Of a DNA stretch of 24,316 bases, positions 7,017 through 13,188 are shown piece after piece. The notes under the pieces were generated by a model that was not told where the DNA came from, did no database searches, and worked only from the letters and a program-made list of their open reading frames with translations. Source of the stretch: a virus; IMG/VR virus record IMGVR_UViG_3300047546_000751, positions 1 through 24,316 of that record. One strand, written 5' to 3'. Position 1 is the stretch's first letter. Each line of letters begins with the position of its first letter. Both the position numbers and the translations under genes were made by a program.

Positions 7017-7193
7017 ATGGCAAAAGCTTGTTATCGTGGTGTTTGGTATGACACCGAAACACCAAAAAAAGAGTTTGTGGAATGGCATCGCAAAGTTGAC
7101 ACAAAAGATCATTCATATCGGGGGCAGCATTATTATCCCATTCAGACTATGAATGATGATACTAAACAACAAATTTATAAGGGGATATTATAA
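7017..7193 (+). CDS. DUF4278-like small protein
   Basis: The protein has 58 residues, MAKACYRGVWYDTETP through HSYRGQHYYPI to the end. The paired YRG-x-x-Y motifs (CYRGVWYD near the start, YRGQHYYP about 27 residues later) are the hallmark of the cyanobacterial DUF4278 family. The ATG has a clear Shine-Dalgarno sequence (AGGAG, 7004-7008). Its TAA overlaps the ATG of the next gene by one base (TAATG). A cyanobacterial origin is plausible but inferred; the biochemical role is unknown. Confidence 0.65.
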   Translation: MAKACYRGVWYDTETPKKEFVEWHRKVDTKDHSYRGQHYYPIQTMNDDTKQQIYKGIL

Positions 7194-7306
7194 TGCAAAC
7201 TCCATTCCAAATAATAGGAGAACTTACATTATTGCAAATTGCGTTTGTGTGTTTAATTTCGTTTTTTATATGTCAAATCTGTTCGAATAAACACAATAAA
7301 AAATGA
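7193..7306 (+). CDS. Single-pass membrane micropeptide (37 residues)
   Basis: The reading frame encodes MQTPFQIIGELTLLQIAFVC, continues LISFFICQICSN and ends in KHNKK. A hydrophobic helix spans about residues 12-30 and the tail is positively charged, so a topology with the C-terminus in the cytoplasm is expected. AAGGGG (7179-7184) is a suitable Shine-Dalgarno sequence, and the start is coupled to the preceding stop (TAATG). It is the last gene before the intrinsic terminator at 7315. No known small photosystem or cytochrome subunit is recognised in it. Confidence 0.55.
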   Translation: MQTPFQIIGELTLLQIAFVCLISFFICQICSNKHNKK

Positions 7307-7314
7307 ATAGATAT

Positions 7315-7340
7315 GGGGGTTGACACCCCCTATTTTTTTG
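7315..7340 (+). terminator. Rho-independent terminator overlapping a promoter
   Basis: A perfect 6-bp stem, GGGGGT (7315-7320) with ACCCCC (7325-7330), has loop TGAC and is followed by TATTTTTTTG. It would end the speD/mini-gene transcript. The loop and flanking bases spell the -35 box of the following promoter. Confidence 0.75.
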
Positions 7341-7348
7341 TGTATACT
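7320..7348 (+). promoter_or_regulatory. Sigma-70-type early promoter
   Basis: TTGACA (7320-7325) is followed by a 17-nt spacer and TATACT (7343-7348): a consensus -35, ideal spacing and 5 of 6 in the -10. The start would be near 7355, 15 nt before the ATG at 7370. TAGTAGT follows the -10 box exactly as at the 3973 promoter. Confidence 0.87.
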
Positions 7349-7369
7349 GATAGTAGTTTCTGGAGGACC

Positions 7370-7564
7370 ATGAACGCTGATAAATTAGAAAGGATACGTC
7401 TCATATGTAAGAATATGAACGTTCTGATTTCTTGTTTGGAAAAGGAACTTTGTGGTATTGAAGATGACTCCGAACCTGAAGAGGATCTAACTTTTACCTC
7501 ACTATATCAGAACGAATCTTGCGTATATTATCCAGATGACTATGATGAAGTATTTAACGACTGA
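7370..7564 (+). CDS. Small acidic hypothetical protein
   Basis: The protein has 64 residues from the ATG at 7370, which has a Shine-Dalgarno sequence (GGAGG, 7362-7366). The frame is open further upstream, but that part covers the promoter and cannot be translated from it. The N-terminal half (MNADKLERIRLICKNMNVLI) is helical; the C-terminal half is strongly acidic (EDDSEPEEDL, PDDYDEVFND). It is the first gene of the thyX-phoH-gp32 region and directly downstream of the strongest-looking early promoter. A small acidic protein made first is typical of host-takeover or DNA-mimic proteins, but there is no direct evidence for that here. Confidence 0.65.
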   Translation: MNADKLERIRLICKNMNVLISCLEKELCGIEDDSEPEEDLTFTSLYQNESCVYYPDDYDEVFND

Positions 7565-7573
7565 GGGAATAGA

Positions 7574-8326
7574 ATGAAGCCAGTAAAAGCAAAAGACCTT
7601 GTTGAGCTCGATGGGTATATGGGCGTAGTTTCCCTTCAGAGAACACCCCTTCCACAGACTGTGATTTGGCAGGCAGGTAAGAATGATTATAGTGAGGATC
7701 CTATTCATACTAAAAATCCGCCAAATGAAACTAAAGCAGGTGAATGGGTCATTGAGCAACTTCTAGCAAATGATCGCGGACATTGGGGACCACTGGAGCA
7801 TCCTGCAATCACATTCGATTGCTATGGGTTTGTGCACAATGTTCCCATGCAGGCAAGAACTCACCGAGTTGGTGTATCATTTGATGTTCAGTCACAGCGA
7901 TATACTGGTCGCAGGGTGTTGAAAGTTGCCAAGGGAGAACTCAAACCAGAAGAAGTTTTTTACGTGCGTCCTCCTGGTCTCTATCTGGACCGTAAAGGGC
8001 ACAAATACGAGTGGACCCACGGAGATTGGCAACGTGAGTTAAGTCACTGTGTAGGGGCATCTGCGCGTTACTCAGACGGTTATGAGAGGGGTATGGCAGA
8101 GGAGCATCTGAGAGATTATCTTCCTCAGAATATTCGTCAGAACTTTGTAGTCTCATTCTCTCTGCGAGCAGCACTTCACTTCCTGGATCTTCGTGCTAAA
8201 TTGGATGCACAACTTGAAATCCAGGCACTATGTGAGTGTATGGTTCCAGTGATTAAGGAATGGGTTCCTGAAGTGTTTAGTTATTATGAAGTAAAACGTT
8301 TGCACAAAGCAAGACTATCTCCATGA
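7574..8326 (+). CDS. thyX: Flavin-dependent thymidylate synthase
   Basis: The protein has 250 residues. It uses FAD, NADPH and methylene-tetrahydrofolate to methylate dUMP. The ThyX signature is at residues 95-110: R95, H97-R98, S102, then DVQSQRY with S107 and R109-Y110. The LEH motif (H76) precedes it. The signature is spaced one residue differently from the classical RHRxxSxNExSxRY, a divergent form I associate with cyanobacterial and cyanophage enzymes. GAGGG upstream of the ATG serves as ribosome site. It supplies dTTP for phage DNA. Its stop overlaps the next ATG by 4 nt. Confidence 0.93.
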   Translation: MKPVKAKDLVELDGYMGVVSLQRTPLPQTVIWQAGKNDYSEDPIHTKNPPNETKAGEWVIEQLLANDRGHWGPLEHPAITFDCYGFVHNVPMQARTHRVGVSFDVQSQRYTGRRVLKVAKGELKPEEVFYVRPPGLYLDRKGHKYEWTHGDWQRELSHCVGASARYSDGYERGMAEEHLRDYLPQNIRQNFVVSFSLRAALHFLDLRAKLDAQLEIQALCECMVPVIKEWVPEVFSYYEVKRLHKARLSP

Positions 8327-8526
8327 TTAAATCAATTGTTGATGATATTACTGGTATGAAATCATACTTTTTCAAAGATACTTTGACCGGACATACATTT
8401 AAAGTTCTTGCTACTGAGGAAGAAGTTCAAAAGTTGTTTCGATCAAATCCGGATTTAGAACCTGCCGATGTTTCTGATTATTTGGCAGAAGAATCTACAT
8501 CCATATATCTTGATACATTTGAATAA
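8323..8526 (+). CDS. Small hypothetical protein downstream of thyX
   Basis: The protein has 67 residues, MIKSIVDDITGMKSYFFKDT followed by a Thr/Gly turn, EEEVQKLFRSNPDLEPADV and an acidic end (LAEESTSIYLDTFE). The start overlaps the thyX stop by 4 nt (ATGA), which supports translation. No motif is recognised. Confidence 0.65.
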   Translation: MIKSIVDDITGMKSYFFKDTLTGHTFKVLATEEEVQKLFRSNPDLEPADVSDYLAEESTSIYLDTFE

Positions 8527-8529
8527 ATA
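8522..8529 (+). promoter_or_regulatory. Weak late-promoter-like element (AATAAATA)
   Basis: AATAAATA matches TATAAATA at 7 of 8 positions, lies 24 nt before the ATG at 8553 and overlaps the previous stop codon. Sequence alone cannot separate it from AT-rich background. Confidence 0.25.
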
Positions 8530-8552
8530 AACGTAACATATAATTCTTAATT

Positions 8553-8795
8553 ATGCCGATATATCCTGTAAAGAATTTGAAGACAGGTGAGACGCAAGAA
8601 CTTACTATGTCTTTAAGTGACTATGAAAATTGGCGAAAAGAAAATCCGGATTGGGATAAAGATTGGTCTGCTGGAGTTGCTGGCGTCGGGGAGGTGGGCG
8701 ACTGGCAAAATAAACTAATCCAAAAACATCCGGGTTGGAATGATGTGCTTCACCGTGCATCAAAAATGCCAGGATCCAGAGTAAAACCCTTCTAA
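8553..8795 (+). CDS. Conserved small hypothetical protein
   Basis: The protein has 80 residues. The N-terminus MPIYPVKNLKTGETQELTMS resembles the first strands of FmdB-type zinc-ribbon proteins (MPxYxYxNLKTGE), but there is no cysteine at all, so no zinc ribbon can form. The middle has YENWRKENPDWDKDW; the end has GWNDVLHRASKMPGSRVKPF, reminiscent of the C-terminus of small cyanophage proteins near phoH. Nine nucleotides separate it from the phoH ATG. Function unknown; the FmdB resemblance is only suggestive. Confidence 0.6.
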   Translation: MPIYPVKNLKTGETQELTMSLSDYENWRKENPDWDKDWSAGVAGVGEVGDWQNKLIQKHPGWNDVLHRASKMPGSRVKPF

Positions 8796-8804
8796 GTTAA
8801 AATA

Positions 8805-9563
8805 ATGGCAAGAAAAAGAAAGTCTACATCACAGCAACCAATTGGTGTTGGTATGACAGCAAAACAATTGAAGAGAAAGAAACCAATCAACTTAGATCTA
8901 CTTTTAGAAATTGAACCTCTAACAGACAATCAAGAAAGATTGTTTGATGCTTATGATGCAGGAAAACACGTAATTGCATATGGAGTAGCGGGTACAGGTA
9001 AAACTTTTATTACTCTCTATAATGCAATTCAGGATGTTCTTGATGAAAAGACTCCGTATGAAAAAATCTATCTGGTAAGATCTCTTGTCGCCACCAGAGA
9101 GATTGGTTTTCTTCCCGGAGACCATGAGGATAAATCATCTCTGTATCAAATTCCATACAAGAACATGGTAAAATACATGTTCCAAATGCCAAGTGATGCT
9201 GACTTTGAAATGTTGTATGGAAACCTGAAGACTCAGGGAACAATTAGTTTCTGGTCAACTTCTTTCATTCGTGGAACTACTCTGGATAATGCTATTATTA
9301 TTGTAGATGAATTTCAAAATTTGAACTTTCATGAATTGGATTCTATTATCACCCGCGTTGGTGAAAATAGTAAAATTATGTTCTGTGGTGATGCGTCGCA
9401 GTCAGACCTTATTAAGACAAATGAGAAGAATGGTATTATTGACTTCATGAGAATTCTTCGCACCATGCCTTCTATGGAATTGATTGAGTTTGGCATCGAT
9501 GATATTGTCCGCTCAGGAATCTGTAAAGAATACATTATTGCAAAAACCGAATTGGGACTTTGA
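8805..9563 (+). CDS. phoH: PhoH-like ATPase
   Basis: The protein has 252 residues, a P-loop ATPase of the PhoH family. After a basic N-terminus, the Walker A motif GVAGTGKT is at 60-67 and Walker B (IIIVDEFQN, D168-E169) is followed by the sensor segment FCGDASQSDL. The family resembles the helicase core of RecD-like enzymes. phoH is common in marine phages, where a link to host phosphate stress was proposed; the true role remains uncertain. The gene is followed with a 1-nt overlap (TGATG) by a nuclease gene, suggesting a joint role in nucleic-acid processing. Confidence 0.92.
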   Translation: MARKRKSTSQQPIGVGMTAKQLKRKKPINLDLLLEIEPLTDNQERLFDAYDAGKHVIAYGVAGTGKTFITLYNAIQDVLDEKTPYEKIYLVRSLVATREIGFLPGDHEDKSSLYQIPYKNMVKYMFQMPSDADFEMLYGNLKTQGTISFWSTSFIRGTTLDNAIIIVDEFQNLNFHELDSIITRVGENSKIMFCGDASQSDLIKTNEKNGIIDFMRILRTMPSMELIEFGIDDIVRSGICKEYIIAKTELGL

Positions 9564-10246
9564 TGACTTTCACACATGTTGATTTGAGTCTCCCTCAAAT
9601 TGAGAGGGAGACAATAGATGGTATTCGATATTATAAAGTCTCCGATGCAGAGAATGCGCTTCGGAGACTAGTCTCTATTACATCAGTAATTAGTCACTTC
9701 AATCGTGAAAAATTTGCAGATTGGAGAAAGCGGGTTGGTGATGCAGAGGCAGATAAAGTTACAAGACTGGCAACAAGTCGGGGAACTGATATGCATACTC
9801 TTGTAGAGATGTATTTGAGGAACCTCGACCGTCCTTCTGATATTCTTCCGATCTCAGAAATGTTGTTTCAGATGTCGGTGCCTACACTTAAGCGTATAAA
9901 TAATATACGTGCTCTTGAGGGGGCACTCTATAGCACTTATCTTGGTGTAGCTGGAACCGTCGATTGTATTGCCGAATTTGATGGCGAACTAGCGATTATA
10001 GATTTCAAAACGTCTAAAAAACCAAAACCACGTGAGTGGATCGAGCATTATTTCGTTCAGTGTTGCGCATATGCATGTATGTTGCATGAAATGACTGGAA
10101 TTTCAGTTAAAAAATTCGTAATCATCATGGCGTGTGAAAATGGGGAAGTTGTTGTTTACGAAGAAAATGACAAGAAAAAATATCTGAAACTTCTAATTCA
10201 ATACATCAAAAACTTTGTTGAAACAGCATCTCAGCAATACGCTTGA
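9563..10246 (+). CDS. PD-(D/E)XK exonuclease (RecB/MGME1-like)
   Basis: The protein has 227 residues from the ATG at 9563, which overlaps the phoH stop by one base. The motifs are those of the RecB-like PD-(D/E)XK superfamily in the MGME1/Cas4 style. RGTDMHTLVE (residues 73-82, H78) is the N-terminal helical motif. E119 is a conserved acidic candidate, D134 lies in GVAGTVDCIAEF and D147-x-K149 in AIIDFKTSKK. These would bind the metals for DNA cleavage; a downstream Q-x3-YA (VQCCAYA) fits motif IV. It probably trims single-stranded or double-stranded DNA ends in replication/recombination, with gp59 and gp32 encoded downstream. The exact substrate is not visible. Confidence 0.85.
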   Translation: MTFTHVDLSLPQIERETIDGIRYYKVSDAENALRRLVSITSVISHFNREKFADWRKRVGDAEADKVTRLATSRGTDMHTLVEMYLRNLDRPSDILPISEMLFQMSVPTLKRINNIRALEGALYSTYLGVAGTVDCIAEFDGELAIIDFKTSKKPKPREWIEHYFVQCCAYACMLHEMTGISVKKFVIIMACENGEVVVYEENDKKKYLKLLIQYIKNFVETASQQYA

Positions 10247-10270
10247 CGGACACGGCACTATATGTTAAAC
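10243..10270 (+). promoter_or_regulatory. Weak promoter candidate upstream of gene 33
   Basis: TTGACG (10243-10248) overlaps the exonuclease stop. The best downstream -10 options are TTAAAC (16-nt spacing, 3 of 6) and TATGTT (12-nt spacing, 4 of 6); neither is good. If real, transcription would begin around 10275 and favour the gp33 start at 10320. Confidence 0.3.
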
Positions 10271-10319
10271 TTGAATGAGTCATATAGGTATCAAATTGCA
10301 CGTAACAGTCCTAGGGTAC

Positions 10320-10577
10320 ATGGAAGAAGATCTAAAAGAAGCTTTTGAGAAGAAGTTTTTCTGCTCATCAAAATTTGCTCAAGAAATTGAGATTTTAGTC
10401 AGAGATAATATCGATATGAGTTATATCGATGCGATCATCTATTTCTGTGAGATGAATTCTCTTGACTTGGAATCAATTCCCAAATTGATTTCAAAGCCAC
10501 TGAAGGAGAAGATTAAATATGAGGCGATGGAACTGAATTTCCTAAAGAGAACTTCTCACGCCAAACTTCCTATATGA
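10320..10577 (+). CDS. 33: Late transcription coactivator gp33
   Basis: The protein has 85 residues from the ATG at 10320. The segment MSYIDAIIYFCEMNSLDLES, then IPKLISKPLKEKIKYEAMELNFL, aligns by eye with the core of T4 gp33 (MSYLEATTAFLEENS ... KIQSEA). In T4, gp33 bridges RNA polymerase and the sliding clamp to activate late promoters; the hydrophobic C-terminus (AKLPI) may be the clamp contact. An in-frame ATG at 10275 would add 15 residues. I prefer 10320 because AGGG stands 4 nt before it, it still covers the conserved part, and a possible promoter would start transcription near 10275. T4-type late promoters are present at the structural genes of this window, consistent with this role. 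Confidence 0.8.
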   Translation: MEEDLKEAFEKKFFCSSKFAQEIEILVRDNIDMSYIDAIIYFCEMNSLDLESIPKLISKPLKEKIKYEAMELNFLKRTSHAKLPI

Positions 10578-10585
10578 TGATGTGA

Positions 10586-11179
10586 ATGACACCTTTTGAT
10601 TGTTATAAAACTTATCTTGCTTTAAAGAATCATTTTACAAAGGAAAAGTATGACTACCACAAGTATTGTGGTAAGAGTCGAGCATCATTACAATCTTTTT
10701 ATAAACGTAAAGATCGATTTTGGTTTGAGAAACTATCCAGAAACAAAACTGATAGGGAAATTGTAGACTTTTTCGTATCTAATTTTGTATCTAAGGATAA
10801 TCCAGACACCCTATGGATTGGTGAGATTATTCGTAGTGGTGACAAAACATATTCCGAATGGAAAAAAAGAACTCAATCTTTGAACTATTTGTTTAAAGAA
10901 GAGACTGAAAAATTATTTAAGGATCATTCTCTTGATGATATATTTGATTGCTCCAAGGGACATCCACTTGTTCTAAAATGTTTTCTGAATGGGGAAATCA
11001 GCATTGAAACTTTGGTGATTTACAATCGAATATTTGAGATTGGAAAGCATTTTGATAAGAAACTAAATGATCCGGTATGGAGTTTAGTATCTTTGAAACT
11101 TAGAAAGTATAATGACTTTCTAAATATTAATATCTTCCTTTATAGAAAGAACTTGAAAAGTATGCTACTTGGAGATTGA
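10586..11179 (+). CDS. 59: Replicative helicase loader gp59
   Basis: The protein has 197 residues against about 217 in T4. The N-terminal pattern YKTYLALKNHFTKEKYDYHK, YKRKDRFWFEKLSR and the middle (VDFFVSNFVS, LWIGEI) match T4 gp59 (YKLYLMIKQHM, RRDKYFFQKLS, FISNLVANQDAWIGDI). The C-terminal half (FEIGKHFDKKL ... LRKYNDFLNI) matches the second helical domain. Gp59 binds fork DNA and gp32 and loads the gp41 helicase. Lys and aromatic residues dominate, as expected for a DNA-binding helical protein. It lies 8 nt after gp33 and 1 nt before the next ATG, in an operon with gp32. Confidence 0.9.
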   Translation: MTPFDCYKTYLALKNHFTKEKYDYHKYCGKSRASLQSFYKRKDRFWFEKLSRNKTDREIVDFFVSNFVSKDNPDTLWIGEIIRSGDKTYSEWKKRTQSLNYLFKEETEKLFKDHSLDDIFDCSKGHPLVLKCFLNGEISIETLVIYNRIFEIGKHFDKKLNDPVWSLVSLKLRKYNDFLNINIFLYRKNLKSMLLGD

Positions 11180-11180
11180 T

Positions 11181-11525
11181 ATGGGATTTTTTGATTCTGA
11201 TATTGTGAGGTCGGAACTTGCAGAAATCTCTGACTTGCAGGAAAGGATTTATTCTAATGTGTTTAAGTTTTCTTCTATGACCAGAGAGGAAAAACTTGAA
11301 CATGTTGATTTATTAGATCGTTTGCTACAAACTCAACAAGTTCTTTATACACGTTTGAAACTATCAGATGATCCGAAGGCGAAGGAAATGAAAAATCGTA
11401 TTAGCGAATCTGCTTTTATGATGGGACTTCCTACAAATTCTGATGTTGGAGTTATTTTTAAAAACATGGCAGCAGTTCTGCAGTCAATGCGCGAAAGAAT
11501 TGACAAGACGGGTTCAGACCTGTAG
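11181..11525 (+). CDS. DUF1825-like protein
   Basis: The protein has 114 residues from the ATG at 11181, with GGAG (11171-11174) as ribosome site; an in-frame TTG at 11169 lies inside gp59 and is less likely. The N-terminus MGFFDSDIVRSELAEISDLQ strongly resembles the cyanobacterial DUF1825 family (MGFFDSEIVQ...). The rest is helical with heptad-like leucines (LLDRLLQTQQVLYTRLKL) and ends IDKTGSDL. Its place between gp59 and gp32 is where T4 has other replication and recombination genes, so a mediator or accessory role in DNA metabolism is possible. It does not look like T4 UvsY. The promoter for gp32 lies inside its last codons. Confidence 0.7.
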   Translation: MGFFDSDIVRSELAEISDLQERIYSNVFKFSSMTREEKLEHVDLLDRLLQTQQVLYTRLKLSDDPKAKEMKNRISESAFMMGLPTNSDVGVIFKNMAAVLQSMRERIDKTGSDL

Positions 11526-11528
11526 AAT
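11500..11528 (+). promoter_or_regulatory. Sigma-70-type promoter of gene 32
   Basis: TTGACA (11500-11505), a 17-nt spacer and TAGAAT (11523-11528) give a near-perfect host-type promoter. The -35 box is inside the end of the DUF1825-like gene (codons for I-D-K). The start would be near 11535, giving a leader of about 44 nt. This allows gp32 to be made in large amounts independently of the upstream operon. Confidence 0.87.
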
Positions 11529-11547
11529 AAGGAAGTAAAGGCCAAAT

Positions 11548-11577
11548 ACGCCGAATACAAAACATACGGAGAATACA
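11548..11577 (+). promoter_or_regulatory. Unstructured A/C-rich gp32 leader with imperfect direct repeats
   Basis: ACGCCGAATACA (11548-11559) and ACGGAGAATACA (11566-11577) agree at 10 of 12 positions; the second contains the GGAG ribosome site (11568-11571). T4 gp32 represses its own mRNA by binding an unstructured leader; an equivalent function here is inferred. Confidence 0.4.
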
Positions 11578-11578
11578 C

Positions 11579-12508
11579 ATGTCTTTTGCTGATCTTAAAA
11601 AGCAATCCAAACTTGGTTCGCTGACCGACAAACTGGTGAAGCAAGTCGAAAAACTGAATACTGGTAGTGGATCTGGAGTTGATGACCGCTTCTGGAAACC
11701 CGAAATGGATAAGAGTGGCGTCGGATCCGCTGTAATTCGCTTTCTTCCCGCACCTAAGGGAGAAGATCTTCCTTGGGTCCAAATGTTTTCTCATGCCTTC
11801 CAGGGTCCCGGTGGATGGTATATTGAAAACTCTCTGACAACTCTTGGTCAAAAAGATCCCGTCTCTGAGTATAATCGTACTCTGTGGAACAGTGGCAATG
11901 AAAAGGACAAAGAGACTGTGCGCAAGCAAAAGCGCAAACTGTCCTACTATGCAAACATTTACGTTGTTCGCGATCCTGCACATCCTGAGAATGAGGGACG
12001 TGTGTTCCTGTTCAAATTTGGTAAGAAGATCTTTGATAAAATTCTGAATGCCATGCAACCAGAATTTGAAGATGAGACCCCCATCAATCCATTTGACTTC
12101 TGGACCGGTGCCAATTTTAAACTGAAGTTGGTTAAGAAGGATGGTTACTGGAATTATGATAAGTCAGAATTTGCTGCTTCCAAACCTCTTATGGAGGATG
12201 ATGATGCACTAGAAGCAATCTGGGAGAAACAGCATCTTCTGCAACCTCTTGTTGCTGCTGATCAATTCAAGTCCTATCAGGATCTTGAAAAGCGTCTGAA
12301 GTATGTGATTGGACAAAAACAGGCCCCCCGTAGGGAAGATCCTGAGGTTATGGATGAGGAAACTTTCGAAGAGCGTTCTCCTGAACTTCCAGACAATCTA
12401 CGTGATCAACTCAACAGTCTGTCTTCCAGTCGCGTAGAAAGTTCCTCCGATAGTGATGAGGATGAGGATGATGCAATGTCTTACTTTCAACGACTAGTTG
12501 ATATGTGA
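11579..12508 (+). CDS. 32: Single-stranded DNA-binding protein gp32
   Basis: The protein has 309 residues in three parts. The basic N-terminus (SFADLKKQSKLGSLTDKLVK) has the KRxST/LAST-like region for cooperativity. The OB-fold core includes YYANIYVVRDPAHPENEG, FLFKFGKKIFDKI and PFDFWTGANFKLKL, all close to T4 gp32. The acidic tail (SSDSDEDEDDAMSYFQRLVDM) is for protein partners such as gp59. The T4 zinc site (His, then C-x9-C-P-V-C) is not conserved: the CPVC part reads D93-P-V-S96 and the whole protein has no cysteine. GGAG lies 7 nt before the ATG. It has its own promoter at 11500 and terminator at 12545. It coats ssDNA during replication and recombination. Confidence 0.93.
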   Translation: MSFADLKKQSKLGSLTDKLVKQVEKLNTGSGSGVDDRFWKPEMDKSGVGSAVIRFLPAPKGEDLPWVQMFSHAFQGPGGWYIENSLTTLGQKDPVSEYNRTLWNSGNEKDKETVRKQKRKLSYYANIYVVRDPAHPENEGRVFLFKFGKKIFDKILNAMQPEFEDETPINPFDFWTGANFKLKLVKKDGYWNYDKSEFAASKPLMEDDDALEAIWEKQHLLQPLVAADQFKSYQDLEKRLKYVIGQKQAPRREDPEVMDEETFEERSPELPDNLRDQLNSLSSSRVESSSDSDEDEDDAMSYFQRLVDM

Positions 12509-13186
12509 TCATTCAAATAGTCTGATATTATCGCCTCTCTTAAGGGTTCTGCTCACATACTGAGTAGAACCTTTTTTATATGGCATTAATCTCTCAATGT
12601 CATCCAATACGAGTCCCAGATACTTCGGTTTAAGAAGATTAATACTCCGTTTTGCATTTTCTTTTTTGGATTCCCATTCATAATATGTCACTGGTCTGGC
12701 GACACCTTCGGAGATCATTTCTTCACCACGGCCAGGATCAAAATAAGTAATGGAGAAATCTTCAGGAACTTTGATTCCTTCATTCATGATCACAACTCCC
12801 AAAGTATTACGAATCTCTACGGTCTCATAGTGATGAATTCCATTGTATAGATTCTCATACGACCCATATTTTTCAAGCATAATGCTGTCAAATACGGTTT
12901 GCTTAACTGGCCACTCAGAGTGGACGTTGACAATATTATTTGAAAGAAGAACTACCCAATCAAGATTTGAATCTTTATATATTTTATATGCCACATTATC
13001 CGGACGCTCATCGCCAACAATCTCATATTTGGTAAAGAACGCCAGGTTGTCAAGAATATCTTCACGTATTTTTCCGCGTTTAAAGATGTTCTTTACTTCT
13101 GTGAAGTCAGAAATGTTTTTATGATCCTTATCCCTACTGACATATTCAAAATTGGGAAGATATTTAAAATATGAATACGATGCCAT
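12509..13186 (-). CDS. 53: Baseplate wedge subunit gp53
   Basis: The protein has 225 residues against about 196 in T4. The pattern YEIVGDERPDNVAYKIYKDS then NLDWVVLLSNNI corresponds to the conserved gp53 core (YYIKGSPRPEELANAIYGNPQLYWVLLMCND in T4). The C-terminal part (YYEWESKKENAKRSINLLKP, VLDDIERLM) matches the region where gp53 clamps baseplate wedges. LysM-like structure is reported for the family N-terminus; I cannot judge it here. The ATG is 2 nt after the gp48 stop, so it is the last gene of the minus-strand operon. Its stop abuts the gp32 stop, and its last ~25 codons contain the gp32 terminator on the other strand. Confidence 0.88.
   Translation of the reverse strand: MASYSYFKYLPNFEYVSRDKDHKNISDFTEVKNIFKRGKIREDILDNLAFFTKYEIVGDERPDNVAYKIYKDSNLDWVVLLSNNIVNVHSEWPVKQTVFDSIMLEKYGSYENLYNGIHHYETVEIRNTLGVVIMNEGIKVPEDFSITYFDPGRGEEMISEGVARPVTYYEWESKKENAKRSINLLKPKYLGLVLDDIERLMPYKKGSTQYVSRTLKRGDNIRLFE
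12545..12577 (+). terminator. Rho-independent terminator of gene 32
   Basis: An 11-bp stem pairs 12545-12555 (GGTTCTGCTCA) with 12561-12571 (TGAGTAGAACC), with one G-T wobble, a CATAC loop and six T residues (12572-12577). It is oriented to end plus-strand transcripts from gp32 and lies within the coding sequence of the convergent gp53 gene. Confidence 0.87.
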
Positions 13187-13188
13187 GA

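Noticed and set aside
7313-7369. Upstream extension of the small acidic gene
   Set aside because: It covers the terminator hairpin and promoter; the ATG at 7370 has the Shine-Dalgarno sequence.
10275-10319. Upstream ATG for gp33
   Set aside because: It has no ribosome site and lies at the possible transcript start; kept only as an alternative in the gp33 entry.
11345-12058. 237-codon minus-strand open frame across the DUF1825-like gene and gp32
   Set aside because: It is entirely antisense to recognised genes, with no family resemblance and no ribosome site.
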